Positions 53,610 to 63,902 of a stretch of DNA of 64,000 nucleotides are shown piece after piece. Every line of letters begins with the position of its first letter. Position 1 is the stretch's first letter. Under the pieces are notes generated by a model that saw nothing but the letters and a program-made list of their open reading frames with translations, ran no database searches and had not been told where the DNA came from. Source of the DNA: Granulibacter bethesdensis (lineage in GTDB: Bacteria > Pseudomonadota > Alphaproteobacteria > Acetobacterales > Acetobacteraceae); the NCBI RefSeq assembly GCF_001889545.1, contig NZ_CP018194.1:1-64000 (forward strand), in the 5' to 3' direction. A program made the translations under genes and the position numbers.

Positions 53610-54482
53610 ATGACAGCGAAACTGCTGTATCAATTTGATACTGACTGGACCCCGAGCGTTTTCGACAGCGTTGTTGCGTATGACGGCGGCGCGGATCATG
53701 TGATTGGCCATGCCAATGTGACGCCCGAGAATGTCGGTGCTCTGGTCGATGGTGCGATCTTCACGCGCGGTCCGAAGGAAAAGCGCTTCACCGCTCTGTG
53801 GATCGGCGGTGGCAGCATGGAGGCCGGTGAGGCCGTGCTGAGCGCGGTGAAGAAGAAATTCTTCGGCAATTTCCGCGTCTCCGTGATGCTGGACAGCAAT
53901 GGCTCCAACACCACCGCTGCGGCGGGTGTGGCGCTGTTGGCCAAGGCGGCTCCGCTGAAAGGCAAGAAGGCGATCGTGCTGGCCGGAACCGGTCCGGTGG
54001 GTATGCGCGCTGCCGGTCTGATGGCGCTGGAGGGGGCCGATGTCACCATCACCGGCCGTCAGAAGGACCGCACTGAAAAAGCCGCCGCTGCGATCAGCAA
54101 GCGTTTCGGCGTTGAGGTGAAGGCGATCGAGGCTGCTGATGCTGCGGCGCGTGAAGCCGCCATTCAGGGTCAGCAGGTGGTGTATGCCGCCGGTGCGATC
54201 GGGTTCGAACTGCTGTCCGAAGAGGCCTGGAAAAAGACCTCCTCCGTCGAGCTGCTGGCCGATGTGAATGCACAGCCTCCGCTGGGTATTGGCGGGGTTG
54301 GCGTCATGGACAAGGGCAAGGAATACGAAGGCGGCGCCGGTACCGTGAAGGGCTTCGGTGCGCTGGGTATCGGCGGCCTGAAGCTGAAGCTGCATCGTGC
54401 CTGCATCGCCCAGCTGTTTGAGAAGGACGATCAGGTTCTGGACGCGGAGGGCATCTACGCCCTGGCGAAGGAAATGGCGTGA
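53610..54482 (+). CDS. mtdA: NADP-dependent methylene-tetrahydrofolate/methanopterin dehydrogenase MtdA
   Basis: MtdA interconverts methylene-H4F and methenyl-H4F with NADP in methylotrophs. The 290-residue sequence begins LLYQFDTDWTPSVFDSVVAYDGG, as in Methylobacterium MtdA, and has the nucleotide loop LAGTGPVGMRAAGLMALEGA. GGAGAGG precedes the ATG. MtdA is a marker of the serine-cycle type of methylotrophy. The stop overlaps the fchA ATG by one base, so the two are coupled. Confidence 0.95.
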   Translation: MTAKLLYQFDTDWTPSVFDSVVAYDGGADHVIGHANVTPENVGALVDGAIFTRGPKEKRFTALWIGGGSMEAGEAVLSAVKKKFFGNFRVSVMLDSNGSNTTAAAGVALLAKAAPLKGKKAIVLAGTGPVGMRAAGLMALEGADVTITGRQKDRTEKAAAAISKRFGVEVKAIEAADAAAREAAIQGQQVVYAAGAIGFELLSEEAWKKTSSVELLADVNAQPPLGIGGVGVMDKGKEYEGGAGTVKGFGALGIGGLKLKLHRACIAQLFEKDDQVLDAEGIYALAKEMA

Positions 54483-55123
54483 TGACCGCAGGCGTCTCGT
54501 TCAAGGACGAAAGCGTCGAGGCTTTCCTCGAACAACTGGCGAGCAAGGCTTCCACCCCCGGTGGTGGAAGTGCCGCTGCGGTGATGGGGGCAATCGGTGC
54601 GGCCCTGTCCAGCATGGTCTGCAACCTGACCATCGGTAAGAAGAAGTATGCCGAGGTTGAGGAGGAGCTGAAAGGCGTTCTGGCGCAGGCCGATGCGCTG
54701 CGTCTCAAGCTGATTGCGGCGATTGAGGAAGACGTGCAGGCTTTCGATGCGGTCATGGGTGCCTACGGCATGCCAAAGGCCACGGAAGAGGAACAGGCTG
54801 CCCGCAAGGAAGCGATCCAGAAGGCCCTGCATCTGGCCACGGATGCGCCGCTGGACTGCGCACGCCTTTGCCGTGATGCGATTGACCTGGCGGAGATCGT
54901 CAGCCGCAAGGGGAATGCGGCGGTCATCAGTGATGGCGGCGTGGCCGTTCTGGCTGCCCATGCCGGGCTGCGCAGCTCGGCACTGAACGTGTATGTCAAT
55001 GCCAAGGCCATCGAAGACCGCGCATTTGCGGAAAGCCGTCTGCAGGAGCTTCAGGAGATTCTGGGCAGTGCAGGCGAAAAGACGGAAGCGACATACGAGC
55101 TGGTGAGATCACAGCTCATCTGA
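54482..55123 (+). CDS. fchA: methenyltetrahydrofolate cyclohydrolase
   Basis: Fch converts methenyl-H4F to 10-formyl-H4F, linking MtdA to FtfL. The 213-residue helical protein belongs to the formiminotransferase-cyclodeaminase fold: FLEQLASKASTPGGGSAAAV and the conserved ADAPLDCARLCRDA-type segment are present. I chose the ATG that overlaps the mtdA stop (TGATG); a GTG three bases earlier is in frame. The 109-base gap that follows separates the first half of the island from mtkA. Confidence 0.94.
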   Translation: MTAGVSFKDESVEAFLEQLASKASTPGGGSAAAVMGAIGAALSSMVCNLTIGKKKYAEVEEELKGVLAQADALRLKLIAAIEEDVQAFDAVMGAYGMPKATEEEQAARKEAIQKALHLATDAPLDCARLCRDAIDLAEIVSRKGNAAVISDGGVAVLAAHAGLRSSALNVYVNAKAIEDRAFAESRLQELQEILGSAGEKTEATYELVRSQLI

Positions 55124-55232
55124 GTGATACTCCGGGTCCGGAGCAGCTATGACGGCATGCCTCCAACCCGATCCTGTCTGGCGCTTACCTGAGGGGGGGA
55201 AGGCGCGCATCAACGCGAAGGGAGAGACGTAG

Positions 55233-56402
55233 ATGGACGTCCATGAGTACCAGGCAAAAGAATTGCTTGCGAGCGCCGGCGTGGCCGTGCCCCGCGGTGC
55301 AATCGCTTTCAGCGCTGATCAGGCTGTCTATGCCGCAACCGAACTGGGTGGCTGGCACTGGGCGGTCAAGGCCCAGATTCATGCCGGTGCGCGTGGCAAG
55401 GCCGGTGGCATCAAGCTGTGCAAGACATATCATGAGGTGCGCGAGGCCGCGGCCGGTATGCTCGGCAAGCGTCTGGTCACGCATCAGACCGGCCCGGAAG
55501 GCAAGCCGGTGCAGCGCGTTTATGTCGAAGTCGCCGATCCCTTCGAGAAAGAATTCTATCTGGGCTTCGTGCTGGATCGTAAGCTGGAGCGCGTGCGCGT
55601 GATCGCCTCCGCCGAGGGCGGCATGGAGATCGAGGAAATCGCGTCGAAGCATCCCGAAAAGCTGATCCAGGTCATCGTGGAGCCGGCGGTTGGTCTTCAG
55701 CAGTTCCAGGCCCGTCAGATCGCCTTCAAGCTGGGCCTGTCCAGCCGTCAGGTGCAGCGTGCGGTGACCAGCATCATGGGCGCCTATCGTGCATTCCGCG
55801 ATCACGATGCGACCATGCTGGAAATCAATCCTCTGGTTCTGACCAAGGATGACCGCATTCTGGCGCTCGATGCGAAGATGAGCTTCGACGACAATGCGCT
55901 GTTCCGTCGCAACAACGTCGCCAACATGCACGATCCCTCTCAGGACGATCCGCGTGAGGCTCAGGCTGCCGAGCACAACCTGAACTATGTGGGGCTGGAA
56001 GGCGATATCGGCTGCGTGGTGAACGGGGCCGGTCTGGCGATGGCGACCATGGACGTCATCAAATATGCGGGCGGTGAGCCTGCCAACTTCCTTGATGTCG
56101 GCGGTGGTGCAAGCCCTGAGCGTACCGCGACGGCGTTCCGTCTGGTGCTGTCCGACAAGAACGTGAAAGTCGTTCTGGTCAACATCTTCGCCGGCATCAA
56201 TCGCTGTGACTGGATTGCGGAAGGTGTTGTGCACGCGGTGAAGGAAGTGGATCTGAAGCTTCCGCTGGTGGTGCGCCTCGCGGGCACCAATGTGGAGGAA
56301 GGCCGCCGTATTCTGAAAGAAAGCGGCATTTCCGTCATCATGGCCGAAAGCCTGACCGAAGCGGCCGAAAAGGCCGTCGAGGCCGCGAAGGCCGCGGCGT
56401 AA
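55233..56402 (+). CDS. mtkA: malate--CoA ligase (malate thiokinase), beta subunit
   Basis: MtkA with MtkB forms malyl-CoA from malate, CoA and ATP. The 389-residue subunit is of the succinyl-CoA synthetase beta type: N-terminal [20 protein letters not shown]-grasp region [18 protein letters not shown], and [12 protein letters not shown] with [15 protein letters not shown]. The neighbourhood (mtkB, ppc, mcl) and the Methylobacterium-like order decide for malate rather than succinate. AGGGAGAG precedes the ATG. Confidence 0.93.
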   Translation: MDVHEYQAKELLASAGVAVPRGAIAFSADQAVYAATELGGWHWAVKAQIHAGARGKAGGIKLCKTYHEVREAAAGMLGKRLVTHQTGPEGKPVQRVYVEVADPFEKEFYLGFVLDRKLERVRVIASAEGGMEIEEIASKHPEKLIQVIVEPAVGLQQFQARQIAFKLGLSSRQVQRAVTSIMGAYRAFRDHDATMLEINPLVLTKDDRILALDAKMSFDDNALFRRNNVANMHDPSQDDPREAQAAEHNLNYVGLEGDIGCVVNGAGLAMATMDVIKYAGGEPANFLDVGGGASPERTATAFRLVLSDKNVKVVLVNIFAGINRCDWIAEGVVHAVKEVDLKLPLVVRLAGTNVEEGRRILKESGISVIMAESLTEAAEKAVEAAKAAA

Positions 56403-56417
56403 GGGGAGGCAGGACCA

Positions 56418-57314
56418 ATGAGCATTCTGATCAACAAACAGACCAAGATCATCATTCAGGGCTTCACCGGCGACAAGGGCACGTTCCACGGTCGCGAGAT
56501 GATCGATTACGGCACCAATGTCGTCGGCGGCGTGACACCAGGCAAAGGCGGCCAGACCCATCTGGGTCGTCCCGTGTTCAACACGGTCGAGGACGCGGTG
56601 CGTGAAACCGGTGCCCAGGCGTCGATCACCTTTGTGGCGCCTGCTTTCTGTGCCGATGCGATCATGGAAGGCGCCGATGCGGGGCTGGAGCTGATCTGTA
56701 CCATCACAGACGGTATTCCGGCGCAGGACATGATGCGCGTGAAGCGTTATCTGCGCCGTTACCAGAAGGATCGTCGTACGCGTCTGGTGGGGCCGAACTG
56801 CGCGGGCATCATCAGCCCGGGCCAGGCCATGCTGGGCATCATGCCGGGCCATATCTACAAGGAAGGCCATGTCGGCATCGTTTCCCGCTCCGGCACGCTC
56901 GGCTATGAAGCCGCCGCGCAGTTGAAGGAGCTGGGCATCGGTGTCTCCACCAGCGTGGGCATCGGTGGTGATCCGATCAATGGTTCCTCCTTCCTTGATC
57001 ACCTTCAGCTGTTCGAAGCCGACCCCGAGACCCATGCCGTGCTGATGATCGGTGAGATCGGTGGCCCGCAGGAAGCCGAAGCGGCGAAGTGGATCAGCGA
57101 GAACATGTCGAAGCCGGTGGTTGGCTACGTTGCCGGCCTGACCGCTCCGAAGGGCCGTCGTATGGGCCATGCCGGTGCGATCATCTCTGGCGAGGGCGAC
57201 AGCGCCGCCGAAAAGAGCGAGATCATGCGCTCCTACGGTCTGACTGTTGCTCCCAGCCCGGGTGAACTCGGTTCGACCGTTGCCGCGGTGCTGGCCGGCC
57301 GTCAGGCAGCCTGA
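56418..57314 (+). CDS. mtkB: malate--CoA ligase (malate thiokinase), alpha subunit
   Basis: MtkB is the CoA-binding subunit carrying the phosphohistidine. It begins [24 protein letters not shown], has the CoA loop [14 protein letters not shown], and the active-site histidine in [18 protein letters not shown]. The length of 298 residues is typical. It lies 15 bases after mtkA with GGGGAGG upstream, and 6 bases before ppc. Confidence 0.93.
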   Translation: MSILINKQTKIIIQGFTGDKGTFHGREMIDYGTNVVGGVTPGKGGQTHLGRPVFNTVEDAVRETGAQASITFVAPAFCADAIMEGADAGLELICTITDGIPAQDMMRVKRYLRRYQKDRRTRLVGPNCAGIISPGQAMLGIMPGHIYKEGHVGIVSRSGTLGYEAAAQLKELGIGVSTSVGIGGDPINGSSFLDHLQLFEADPETHAVLMIGEIGGPQEAEAAKWISENMSKPVVGYVAGLTAPKGRRMGHAGAIISGEGDSAAEKSEIMRSYGLTVAPSPGELGSTVAAVLAGRQAA

Positions 57315-57320
57315 TCCGGT

Positions 57321-60098
57321 ATGACGAACATGCAGCGGTCTGACATCATGACAGGCACTTCCCGGGCGGATGCTTCGGCAGCCGGCCAGGGAACGGCCCG
57401 CCTTCTGCGAGATCTGCTGCTGGAAGTGGCGGCACGTCATCATCCCGATATCGTGCCGGCTTTGACGGGGGAGGGGCGCTGGTCCCTCTCCACCATGACA
57501 CCGCAGGCGCTCGGCAGGGCGTTGCAGGCGCAGGGCATCTGGTTTCAGCTTCTGTCGATTGCCGAACAGAAAGAAGCCATGCGCCAGCGCCGGGCGGTGG
57601 AAAAACAGGGCAGCCGCGCCGATGTGCGCGGCACCTTTGATGCCGTGCTGGCGGAAGCGAAAGCCGCCGGTATTTCGGCGGATACTTTGTCCGATACGCT
57701 GGCCACCTTGCGTATCCGTCCGGTGGTGACCGCCCACCCGACTGAGGCCAAGCGTGTGACGGTGCTGGAAAAGCACCGTGAGATTTATCTGCTGCTGCTG
57801 GAGCTGGATAACCCGCGCTGGACCGAGCGGGAGCGGACACGTCTGGTGCGCCGTCTGCGTGATCAGATCGAATTGCTCTGGCTGACCGGTGAGCTGCGTC
57901 TGGAGAAGGTCTCCGTGCAGCAGGAAGTCCATTGGGGTCTCCATTTTTTCCGCGAAAGCCTGTTCGAGATCGTGCCACAGGTGGCGGCATCGCTCGAAGA
58001 AGCCGTGGCCGCACAATATCCGGGTGCTCCGGCCCCATCCCCGCGCCGCGATGCGGGAGGTTTCCTTCAATTCGGCTCCTGGGTCGGCGGCGATCGCGAT
58101 GGCAATCCTTATGTGACGAATGACGTCACGCGCTGGACTTTGCGGGAAAATGCGCAGGCCAGTCTGGAGCATTATCGCAAGCAGGTCGCCCGGCTTATCA
58201 AATCTCTCTCGATCACCGAACATGCGATGGCGCTGCCATCATGGTTCACCGCGCTGGTGAGGGAGCGGTTGGAGGCGATGGGGGATGGCTCGGCTCTGGC
58301 GCAGCGCAATCCGGGGGAACCCTTTCGTCAGTTCCTGACCGTGATGGATCGGCGTCTTGAGAACACTCTGCTTCGCCAGACAGGCGATGCGGACTCTGAT
58401 GCCACGACGCATGCTTATTCCAACGCCGATATATTGATCGACGACCTGCGCGCGATGGAAAAGGCGCTGGAAGAGGCGGGCAGCCCCGAAATTGCCACCG
58501 ATCTGGTCCGGCCGTTGCGGTGCAGTGCCGAGATTTTCCGTTTCAGCACAGTGCGGCTGGATCTGCGGCAGAACTCCACACGTCTGACCAATGCGCTGCA
58601 TGCGTACTGGCGGGACGTCACCGGGCAAGGGACGCAAAGCGAGCCGCCGACTGATGATAGCGCTGAATGGGAGGAATTCCTGCTGGATGCCCTTCAGCAG
58701 CCCAGACTGGCCCGCTTGACCCCTCAGACATGGCCGGAGGATGCGCGGGAAGTGCTGGAGATGTTCCAGCTGGTCGCCGAAATGCGCGGCAGGCTGGATC
58801 GGGAGGCATTCGGCAGCTTTATCCTGTCCATGACCCGTTCAGTGGCCGATATTCTCGGTGCCTATGTCATGGCGAAACAGGCTGGCCTGTTCCTTGATTC
58901 CGTCGGCATGGAGCTGTGCGAGCTGCCGATTGTGCCACTGTTCGAGACGATCGACGATCTGCGTGCCGCACCGCTGATCATGCGCCGCCTGCTGAACATT
59001 CCGGTCATCCGGCGTTCGGCCCGCCGTCAGGGCAATGTGCAGGAAGTCATGATCGGTTACTCTGACAGTAACAAGGATGGCGGCTTCATTTCCGCCAACT
59101 GGGAGCTGTTCCGTGCGCAATCCCGTCTGGCGCAGGTCGGGCAGGATGCGGGCATTGCCATTGCGTTCTTCCATGGCCGTGGCGGCAGTGTCAGCCGTGG
59201 TGGGGCACCCACCCGCCGGGCTATTGCCGCCCAGCCGCCCGGCTCTATCCGCGGGCGTTTCCGCGTGACGGAACAGGGTGAGGTGGTCAGCGCCAAATAT
59301 GCCAATAAAGGCACGGCTTCCTATCAGGCGGAACTGCTGGCGGCGAGTGTGCTGGATCATGCTTTGCGCAGCGAAAGACTGGCTGATTCCATCGCCGGTG
59401 TCCGTCCGGAATATGAAGATGCGATGGAAGCTCTGTCAGGGGCAGCCAATGCGGCCTACCGCAGTCTGATCGGTAATCCGCACATGGTCGGATATTTCCA
59501 GTCGGCCAGCCCGCTGGAAGAATTCGCGCTGCTGAATATCGGCAGTCGTCCAGCCCGTCGTTTCGGTGCGCGTTCGCTGTCCGATCTGCGCGCCATTCCC
59601 TTCGTTTTCGCCTGGACGCAGAACCGCCATCTGATCACCAGCTGGTATGGTGTCGGCAGCGCCATCGCCACTTTCCTTGATGTGCGGGGTGAGCGCGGTG
59701 AAGAGGTGCTGCGTCGCATGTTTGCGGATTATCCGCTGTTCCGCCTGATTGCGGATGAGGTGGAAAAGGCACTGCTGTTTGTCGACCTTGAGATTGCCCG
59801 CCTCTATGCCGGTCTGGTGCCGGAAGAGGATGCGAGGCAGGCCATCCTGCCCTTGGTCGAGGCTGAATATCAGCTGACCTGCGCCATGATCACCCGGATC
59901 AGCGGTGATACGCAGGTGGGCGAGCGGTTCCACCGTTATCGCACCCGGCTGGCCGAGCGCCTGCCGGTGATCAATGCTGCGAATCGGGAGCAGGTGGAGC
60001 TGCTGCGGCGCTTCCGGGATGCCCCTGATGACGCGGTGAAATCGGCCCTGCTGTTATCCATCAATTGTATCGCTGGCGGCTTCGGCACCACGGGCTGA
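57321..60098 (+). CDS. ppc: phosphoenolpyruvate carboxylase
   Basis: Ppc adds bicarbonate to PEP to form oxaloacetate, the second carbon-fixing step of the serine cycle. Catalytic signatures are intact: VVTAHPTEAKR near residue 135, GYSDSNKDGGFISANW, and FHGRGGSVSRGGAP. The length of 925 residues is normal. The start may be any of three ATGs within the first ten codons. The nearby carbonic anhydrase gene could feed it with bicarbonate. A long open frame on the opposite strand of this region is explained by codon bias. Confidence 0.97.
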   Translation: MTNMQRSDIMTGTSRADASAAGQGTARLLRDLLLEVAARHHPDIVPALTGEGRWSLSTMTPQALGRALQAQGIWFQLLSIAEQKEAMRQRRAVEKQGSRADVRGTFDAVLAEAKAAGISADTLSDTLATLRIRPVVTAHPTEAKRVTVLEKHREIYLLLLELDNPRWTERERTRLVRRLRDQIELLWLTGELRLEKVSVQQEVHWGLHFFRESLFEIVPQVAASLEEAVAAQYPGAPAPSPRRDAGGFLQFGSWVGGDRDGNPYVTNDVTRWTLRENAQASLEHYRKQVARLIKSLSITEHAMALPSWFTALVRERLEAMGDGSALAQRNPGEPFRQFLTVMDRRLENTLLRQTGDADSDATTHAYSNADILIDDLRAMEKALEEAGSPEIATDLVRPLRCSAEIFRFSTVRLDLRQNSTRLTNALHAYWRDVTGQGTQSEPPTDDSAEWEEFLLDALQQPRLARLTPQTWPEDAREVLEMFQLVAEMRGRLDREAFGSFILSMTRSVADILGAYVMAKQAGLFLDSVGMELCELPIVPLFETIDDLRAAPLIMRRLLNIPVIRRSARRQGNVQEVMIGYSDSNKDGGFISANWELFRAQSRLAQVGQDAGIAIAFFHGRGGSVSRGGAPTRRAIAAQPPGSIRGRFRVTEQGEVVSAKYANKGTASYQAELLAASVLDHALRSERLADSIAGVRPEYEDAMEALSGAANAAYRSLIGNPHMVGYFQSASPLEEFALLNIGSRPARRFGARSLSDLRAIPFVFAWTQNRHLITSWYGVGSAIATFLDVRGERGEEVLRRMFADYPLFRLIADEVEKALLFVDLEIARLYAGLVPEEDARQAILPLVEAEYQLTCAMITRISGDTQVGERFHRYRTRLAERLPVINAANREQVELLRRFRDAPDDAVKSALLLSINCIAGGFGTTG

Positions 60099-60135
60099 AC
60101 CCGTCGCTTATTGTCCAATAAAAGGGGAGGAAGCC

Positions 60136-61107
60136 ATGAGCTTCACGCTGGTCGAACAAGCAACGCCGCGCCTGCATCGCTCTGAACTGGCGGTGCCGGG
60201 TTCCAACACTGCCCTGTTCGAGAAATCGGCCCGCTCCGCCGCTGACATCATTTTCCTCGATTGCGAGGACGCGGTGGCGCCGGATGAGAAAGATCAGGCC
60301 CGCAAGAACATCATTCAGGCCCTGAACGAAATCGACTGGGGCAACAAGACCATGATGGTACGCATCAATGGTCTCGACACCCACTATATGTATCGCGATG
60401 TGGTCGATATCGTCGAAGCCTGTCCGCGTCTCGACATGATCCTGATCCCCAAAGTCGGCACGGCCGCCGATGTCTATGCTGTGGACATGCTGGTCACGCA
60501 GATCGAGCAGGCGAAGAAGCGTGAGAAGAAAATCGGTTTCGAGGTTCTGATCGAAACCGCGCTCGGCATGGCGAATGTGGAAGCCATTGCCCAGTCCTCG
60601 AAGCGTCTGGAAGCCATGAGCTTCGGCGTGGCCGATTATGCTGCCAGCACGCGCGCCCGCACCACCGTGATCGGTGGCGTCAATCCCGATTATGGCGTGC
60701 TGACCGATCGTGATGAGAGCGGCAATCGTGATTATTACTGGATGGATCAGTGGCATTTCGCACAGAGCCGCATGATGGTGGCCTGCCGTGCCTATGGTCT
60801 GCGTCCGATCGATGGTCCGTTCGGTGATTTCAACGATCCGGAAGGCTATCGCGCTGCTGCTCGCCGGGCCGCTGTGCTCGGTTATGAAGGCAAGTGGGCG
60901 ATCCATCCGAGCCAGATCGCGCTGGCGAATGAAGTGTTTTCTCCGTCCGAAGCGGAAGTGACCAAGGCGCGCCGGATTCTGGAAGCCATGGAACAGGCGG
61001 CCAAGGAAGGTCGGGGTGCGGTGTCGCTGGATGGCCGTCTGATCGATATCGCTTCCATCCGTATGGCGGAAGCGCTGCTGGCCAAGGCCAACCAGATCTC
61101 CGGCTGA
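60136..61107 (+). CDS. mcl: malyl-CoA lyase
   Basis: Mcl splits malyl-CoA into acetyl-CoA and glyoxylate, closing the serine cycle. The 323-residue CitE-like TIM-barrel protein has LHRSELAVPGSN, the metal-site acids in IIFLDCEDAVAPDEKDQA, and the C-terminal KWAIHPSQIALANEVF. AGGGGAGGAAG precedes the ATG. It is the last gene of the island, and a strong terminator follows 25 bases after its stop. Confidence 0.95.
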   Translation: MSFTLVEQATPRLHRSELAVPGSNTALFEKSARSAADIIFLDCEDAVAPDEKDQARKNIIQALNEIDWGNKTMMVRINGLDTHYMYRDVVDIVEACPRLDMILIPKVGTAADVYAVDMLVTQIEQAKKREKKIGFEVLIETALGMANVEAIAQSSKRLEAMSFGVADYAASTRARTTVIGGVNPDYGVLTDRDESGNRDYYWMDQWHFAQSRMMVACRAYGLRPIDGPFGDFNDPEGYRAAARRAAVLGYEGKWAIHPSQIALANEVFSPSEAEVTKARRILEAMEQAAKEGRGAVSLDGRLIDIASIRMAEALLAKANQISG

Positions 61108-61131
61108 GAATATTGATCGCTGCTATCAAAG

Positions 61132-61166
61132 AAAATGGCCGGTTCAGTCTGAACCGGCCATTTTTG
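61132..61166 (+). terminator. intrinsic terminator after mcl
   Basis: AAAATGGCCGGTTC (61132-61145) pairs perfectly with GAACCGGCCATTTT (61151-61164), and the 3' arm ends in a run of five T. The A-run on the other side makes it usable for the converging carbonic anhydrase gene. Confidence 0.93.
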
Positions 61167-61187
61167 TTGGTGAAAACTGTGGAGAGA

Positions 61188-61865
61188 TCAGATGCGGTAA
61201 TTACGACCCGAGAAACGGGCTGATAATTTCTCGATCGGGATAAAGCGTGTGGTGCCGTGGTCGAACACCTCGATACGTCCATCCTCGATCCCATAGACCC
61301 AGCCGTATATCTGAAGTTTGCCTTTCTCGATTCCGGCAGCAACAGCAGGGTGGGATCTCAGATGCTTCATCTGCAACAGCACGTTCTGCTCAACCAGCGC
61401 CTGCGTGTAATGATCACCTTCCAGATGGCCGTGATGTTCATGGACCATATCGCGGGCTTCCAGCGCATTGCTCAGCCAGTTGCGCACGGTGGGCATACTG
61501 TCCAGTTCTTTGGCTTCAGGATCACGCAGTGCCTTCATTGCCCCGCAATCGGAATGGCCGCAGATGATGATCGTATCTACTTTCAGGGCTGTGACGGCAT
61601 ATTCAATCACTGCAGAAACACCACCCAGCATGTCACCATATTGCGGGACGATGTTGCCGATATTACGGCAGACGAACAGGTCGCCCGGTTCGGCATGGGT
61701 GATCATTTCAGGACTGATGCGGCTGTCAGCGCAGGTAATGAACAGGGCTACCGGATTCTGCCCCTTGGCCAGCGCCTCGAACTGACTTTTCCGGATCGGA
61801 AAAACGCGCTCCCGGAAATGTCTGGCACCTTGTAACAGTCTTTTGAGTCGGCCGTTACTCTTCAT
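61188..61865 (-). CDS. beta-class carbonic anhydrase
   Basis: This zinc enzyme interconverts CO2 and bicarbonate. The zinc ligands are visible: Cys and Asp-Arg in FITCADSRISPE, and His and Cys in IICGHSDCGAM. The ATG at 61865 (MKSNGRLKRLL) gives 225 residues, normal for the family, with GGAGAG about ten bases upstream; the frame extends to 61970 over a non-conserved region. Its position beside ppc suggests it supplies bicarbonate, an inference from context. Confidence 0.95.
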   Translation of the reverse strand: MKSNGRLKRLLQGARHFRERVFPIRKSQFEALAKGQNPVALFITCADSRISPEMITHAEPGDLFVCRNIGNIVPQYGDMLGGVSAVIEYAVTALKVDTIIICGHSDCGAMKALRDPEAKELDSMPTVRNWLSNALEARDMVHEHHGHLEGDHYTQALVEQNVLLQMKHLRSHPAVAAGIEKGKLQIYGWVYGIEDGRIEVFDHGTTRFIPIEKLSARFSGRNYRI

Positions 61866-61942
61866 CGCTGGGACGCTCTCCTGAAAAATAGAGGAAGTGG
61901 TATCAGTATGGCTTATGTCGATTGCAAACAAGGAACCAGAGT

Positions 61943-62683
61943 GTGACGTATTATGCCAGTGATCAGGCAATCCATGCCCTTGTCACCGGGGGGGCAAGCC
62001 CTCTGGGGCAGGCGATCAGCCGTCAACTCGCGGCGGATGGGTATCACGTTCTGGTTCATGCGCATTCAGGTCTGAATAAGGCTCAGGCTCTGGTGGACGC
62101 GATTCGTGAGGATGGTGGCAGCGCGGAGACACTGACCCTGGACCTGTCGGATTATGAGGCGGCGAACACGGCATTCTCGGCCCTGGTTGAGCGTAAACCC
62201 ATCCAGGTGCTGGTGCACAACGCCGGGACGCATGATGATGTTCCGCTGGCAGGGATGGAAATCGAGCAGTGGCGTTCGGTGATTGATGTCTCGCTGAATG
62301 GATTTTTCGCCTGTGTCAGACCATTGCTGCTGCCCATGATGGCGACGCGCTGGGGACGAATCGTGGCGATTTCATCGGTTTCGGCGCTGATTGGCAATCG
62401 CGGACAGGCTAATTATGCGGCCGCGAAGGCGGGTCTGATCGGGGCGGTCAAATCCCTGTCGATGGAAGTGGCGGCGCGAGGCATTACAGTCAATGCAGTG
62501 GCTCCCGGCATTATTGAAAGCCCTGCGACGGCGGGAATGGATGCGGAGATGATCCGCCGGGCCGTTCCAGCGCGTCGAGCCGGAAAACCGGAGGAGGTGG
62601 CGTCGGCGGTCTCGTTCCTGTGCGGCCCGAACGCGGGTTACATCACCGGGCAGACTCTCTCCGTCAATGGCGGGATGGCATAG
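61943..62683 (+). CDS. 3-ketoacyl-ACP reductase-like SDR (FabG2/ApeQ-like)
   Basis: This short-chain dehydrogenase has the cofactor motif [17 protein letters not shown], the catalytic Ser in [13 protein letters not shown] and the YxxxK motif in [17 protein letters not shown]. The wording [18 protein letters not shown] and the VNGGMA end resemble the ketoreductases of aryl polyene clusters, one of the activities missing at 31-41 kb. I chose the GTG at 61943 with AGGA upstream (246 residues); a TTG at 61922 is the alternative. It overlaps the converging MFS gene by 20 bases. Confidence 0.85.
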   Translation: MTYYASDQAIHALVTGGASPLGQAISRQLAADGYHVLVHAHSGLNKAQALVDAIREDGGSAETLTLDLSDYEAANTAFSALVERKPIQVLVHNAGTHDDVPLAGMEIEQWRSVIDVSLNGFFACVRPLLLPMMATRWGRIVAISSVSALIGNRGQANYAAAKAGLIGAVKSLSMEVAARGITVNAVAPGIIESPATAGMDAEMIRRAVPARRAGKPEEVASAVSFLCGPNAGYITGQTLSVNGGMA

Positions 62684-63902
62684 ACTGGCGCAGTCTGAAA
62701 AGAGGCAGGCCTCCGCCCCTTGATCCTGGCCGGAGTCTGTCGCCAATCAGGGAGCATATCCCTCCCAACAACATGAAGACAACCATGGGGCGTGGTGTAC
62801 CATCGGCCAGCACCGCAACGCCTGTGCCAAACAGCGCGCCCAGCACATATTGAAGCGTGCCCATCAGGGCAGAGGCGCTGCCGGCATGGGCTGCGTGCGG
62901 GCTGAGCGCACCGACTGCGGCGGTCGGGGTCAGGAAACCCTGAATAGACTGGGCAAGAAACAGCAGGATCATCATCCCGACCAGACCACCCAGCCCGGTA
63001 TAGACATTCACCATCAGCAGCGAGACCAGCCCAAGATAGAGTGTGGTGCCGATCCGTAAGACAAGGTGCATTCCCAACCGCGGCAGGGCCAGATTATTAA
63101 GCTGGCTGCACCCGATATAGCCGACTGCGTTCATCCCGAAGATCATGCCATAGACGGTCGGGCTGATATGGTAATACTGGATAAAGGCGGAAGGTGACCC
63201 GGCCAGATAGGTGAACAGGGCTGCCACACAGAAGCCGCTGAGCATGGCATGAGTAATGAAGACCCGTTCGCGCAGGATGGTGCCGTAACGGATCATAATG
63301 CTGCCGGGTGACAGCATCAGTCTCTTTTCCGGCGGCAGGGTGTCAGGCAGGAACACGATCACCAGCACGACGCAAACCGCGCCATAGAGGCTGCCAAGCC
63401 AGAAAATGGCCCGCCATGACATCACAGACAGCATCATCCCCCCGAGCGTGGGCGCCAACAACGGCACCACACCCATGATCAGCATCAGACGGGAGATCAG
63501 GCGTGCGGCTTCATGGCCGTCGGACATGTCCCGCACGATAGCGCGGGGTGTCACCATGCCGGCCGATCCGCCAAGGGCGGCGATCAGTCTGAACAGGGTG
63601 AAGCTCCATAAATCCGTGGCCAGGGCGCAACCCGTTGAAGCCAGCGTATAGATCAGCATCCCGGCAATCAGCGGAACGCGACGGCCAAACCGGTCGGACA
63701 GGGTTCCGTTGGTCAGATGCCCGATCGCCAGGCCGACAAACCATGCTGCCAGCGTAATCTGGGCGGCACCTTGATAATGGCCGCCAATATCGGCCTGCAA
63801 CTGAGGGAAGGCCGGTAGATACATGTCGGTGGACATTGGCCCGACAGAGGTAACCAGACCCAGCAGGATGATCAGGGGGACGGAAAGACGCGCAGAAGGC
63901 AT
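62664..63902 (-). CDS. MFS drug exporter, Bcr/CflA family
   Basis: This is a 12-helix proton antiporter of 412 residues. The family signature of helix 1 ([15 protein letters not shown]), motif A ([14 protein letters not shown]) and the motif-C-like segment [15 protein letters not shown] are present. Bcr/CflA exporters handle bicyclomycin, chloramphenicol, sulphonamides or short peptides; the substrate here is unknown. The last codons overlap the SDR gene on the other strand. The 98 bases beyond its start to the window end hold no recognisable gene. Confidence 0.9.
   Translation of the reverse strand: MPSARLSVPLIILLGLVTSVGPMSTDMYLPAFPQLQADIGGHYQGAAQITLAAWFVGLAIGHLTNGTLSDRFGRRVPLIAGMLIYTLASTGCALATDLWSFTLFRLIAALGGSAGMVTPRAIVRDMSDGHEAARLISRLMLIMGVVPLLAPTLGGMMLSVMSWRAIFWLGSLYGAVCVVLVIVFLPDTLPPEKRLMLSPGSIMIRYGTILRERVFITHAMLSGFCVAALFTYLAGSPSAFIQYYHISPTVYGMIFGMNAVGYIGCSQLNNLALPRLGMHLVLRIGTTLYLGLVSLLMVNVYTGLGGLVGMMILLFLAQSIQGFLTPTAAVGALSPHAAHAGSASALMGTLQYVLGALFGTGVAVLADGTPRPMVVFMLLGGICSLIGDRLRPGSRGGGLPLFRLRQSMPSRH

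Noticed and set aside
55185-58223. A 1012-codon open frame on the minus strand opposite mtkA, mtkB and ppc
   Set aside because: The plus strand here encodes three enzymes with intact catalytic motifs. The antisense translation is His/Gly/Arg-rich with no domain, as expected from strong third-position G/C bias. Stop-free antisense frames of this kind also lie opposite ftfL and dnaK.
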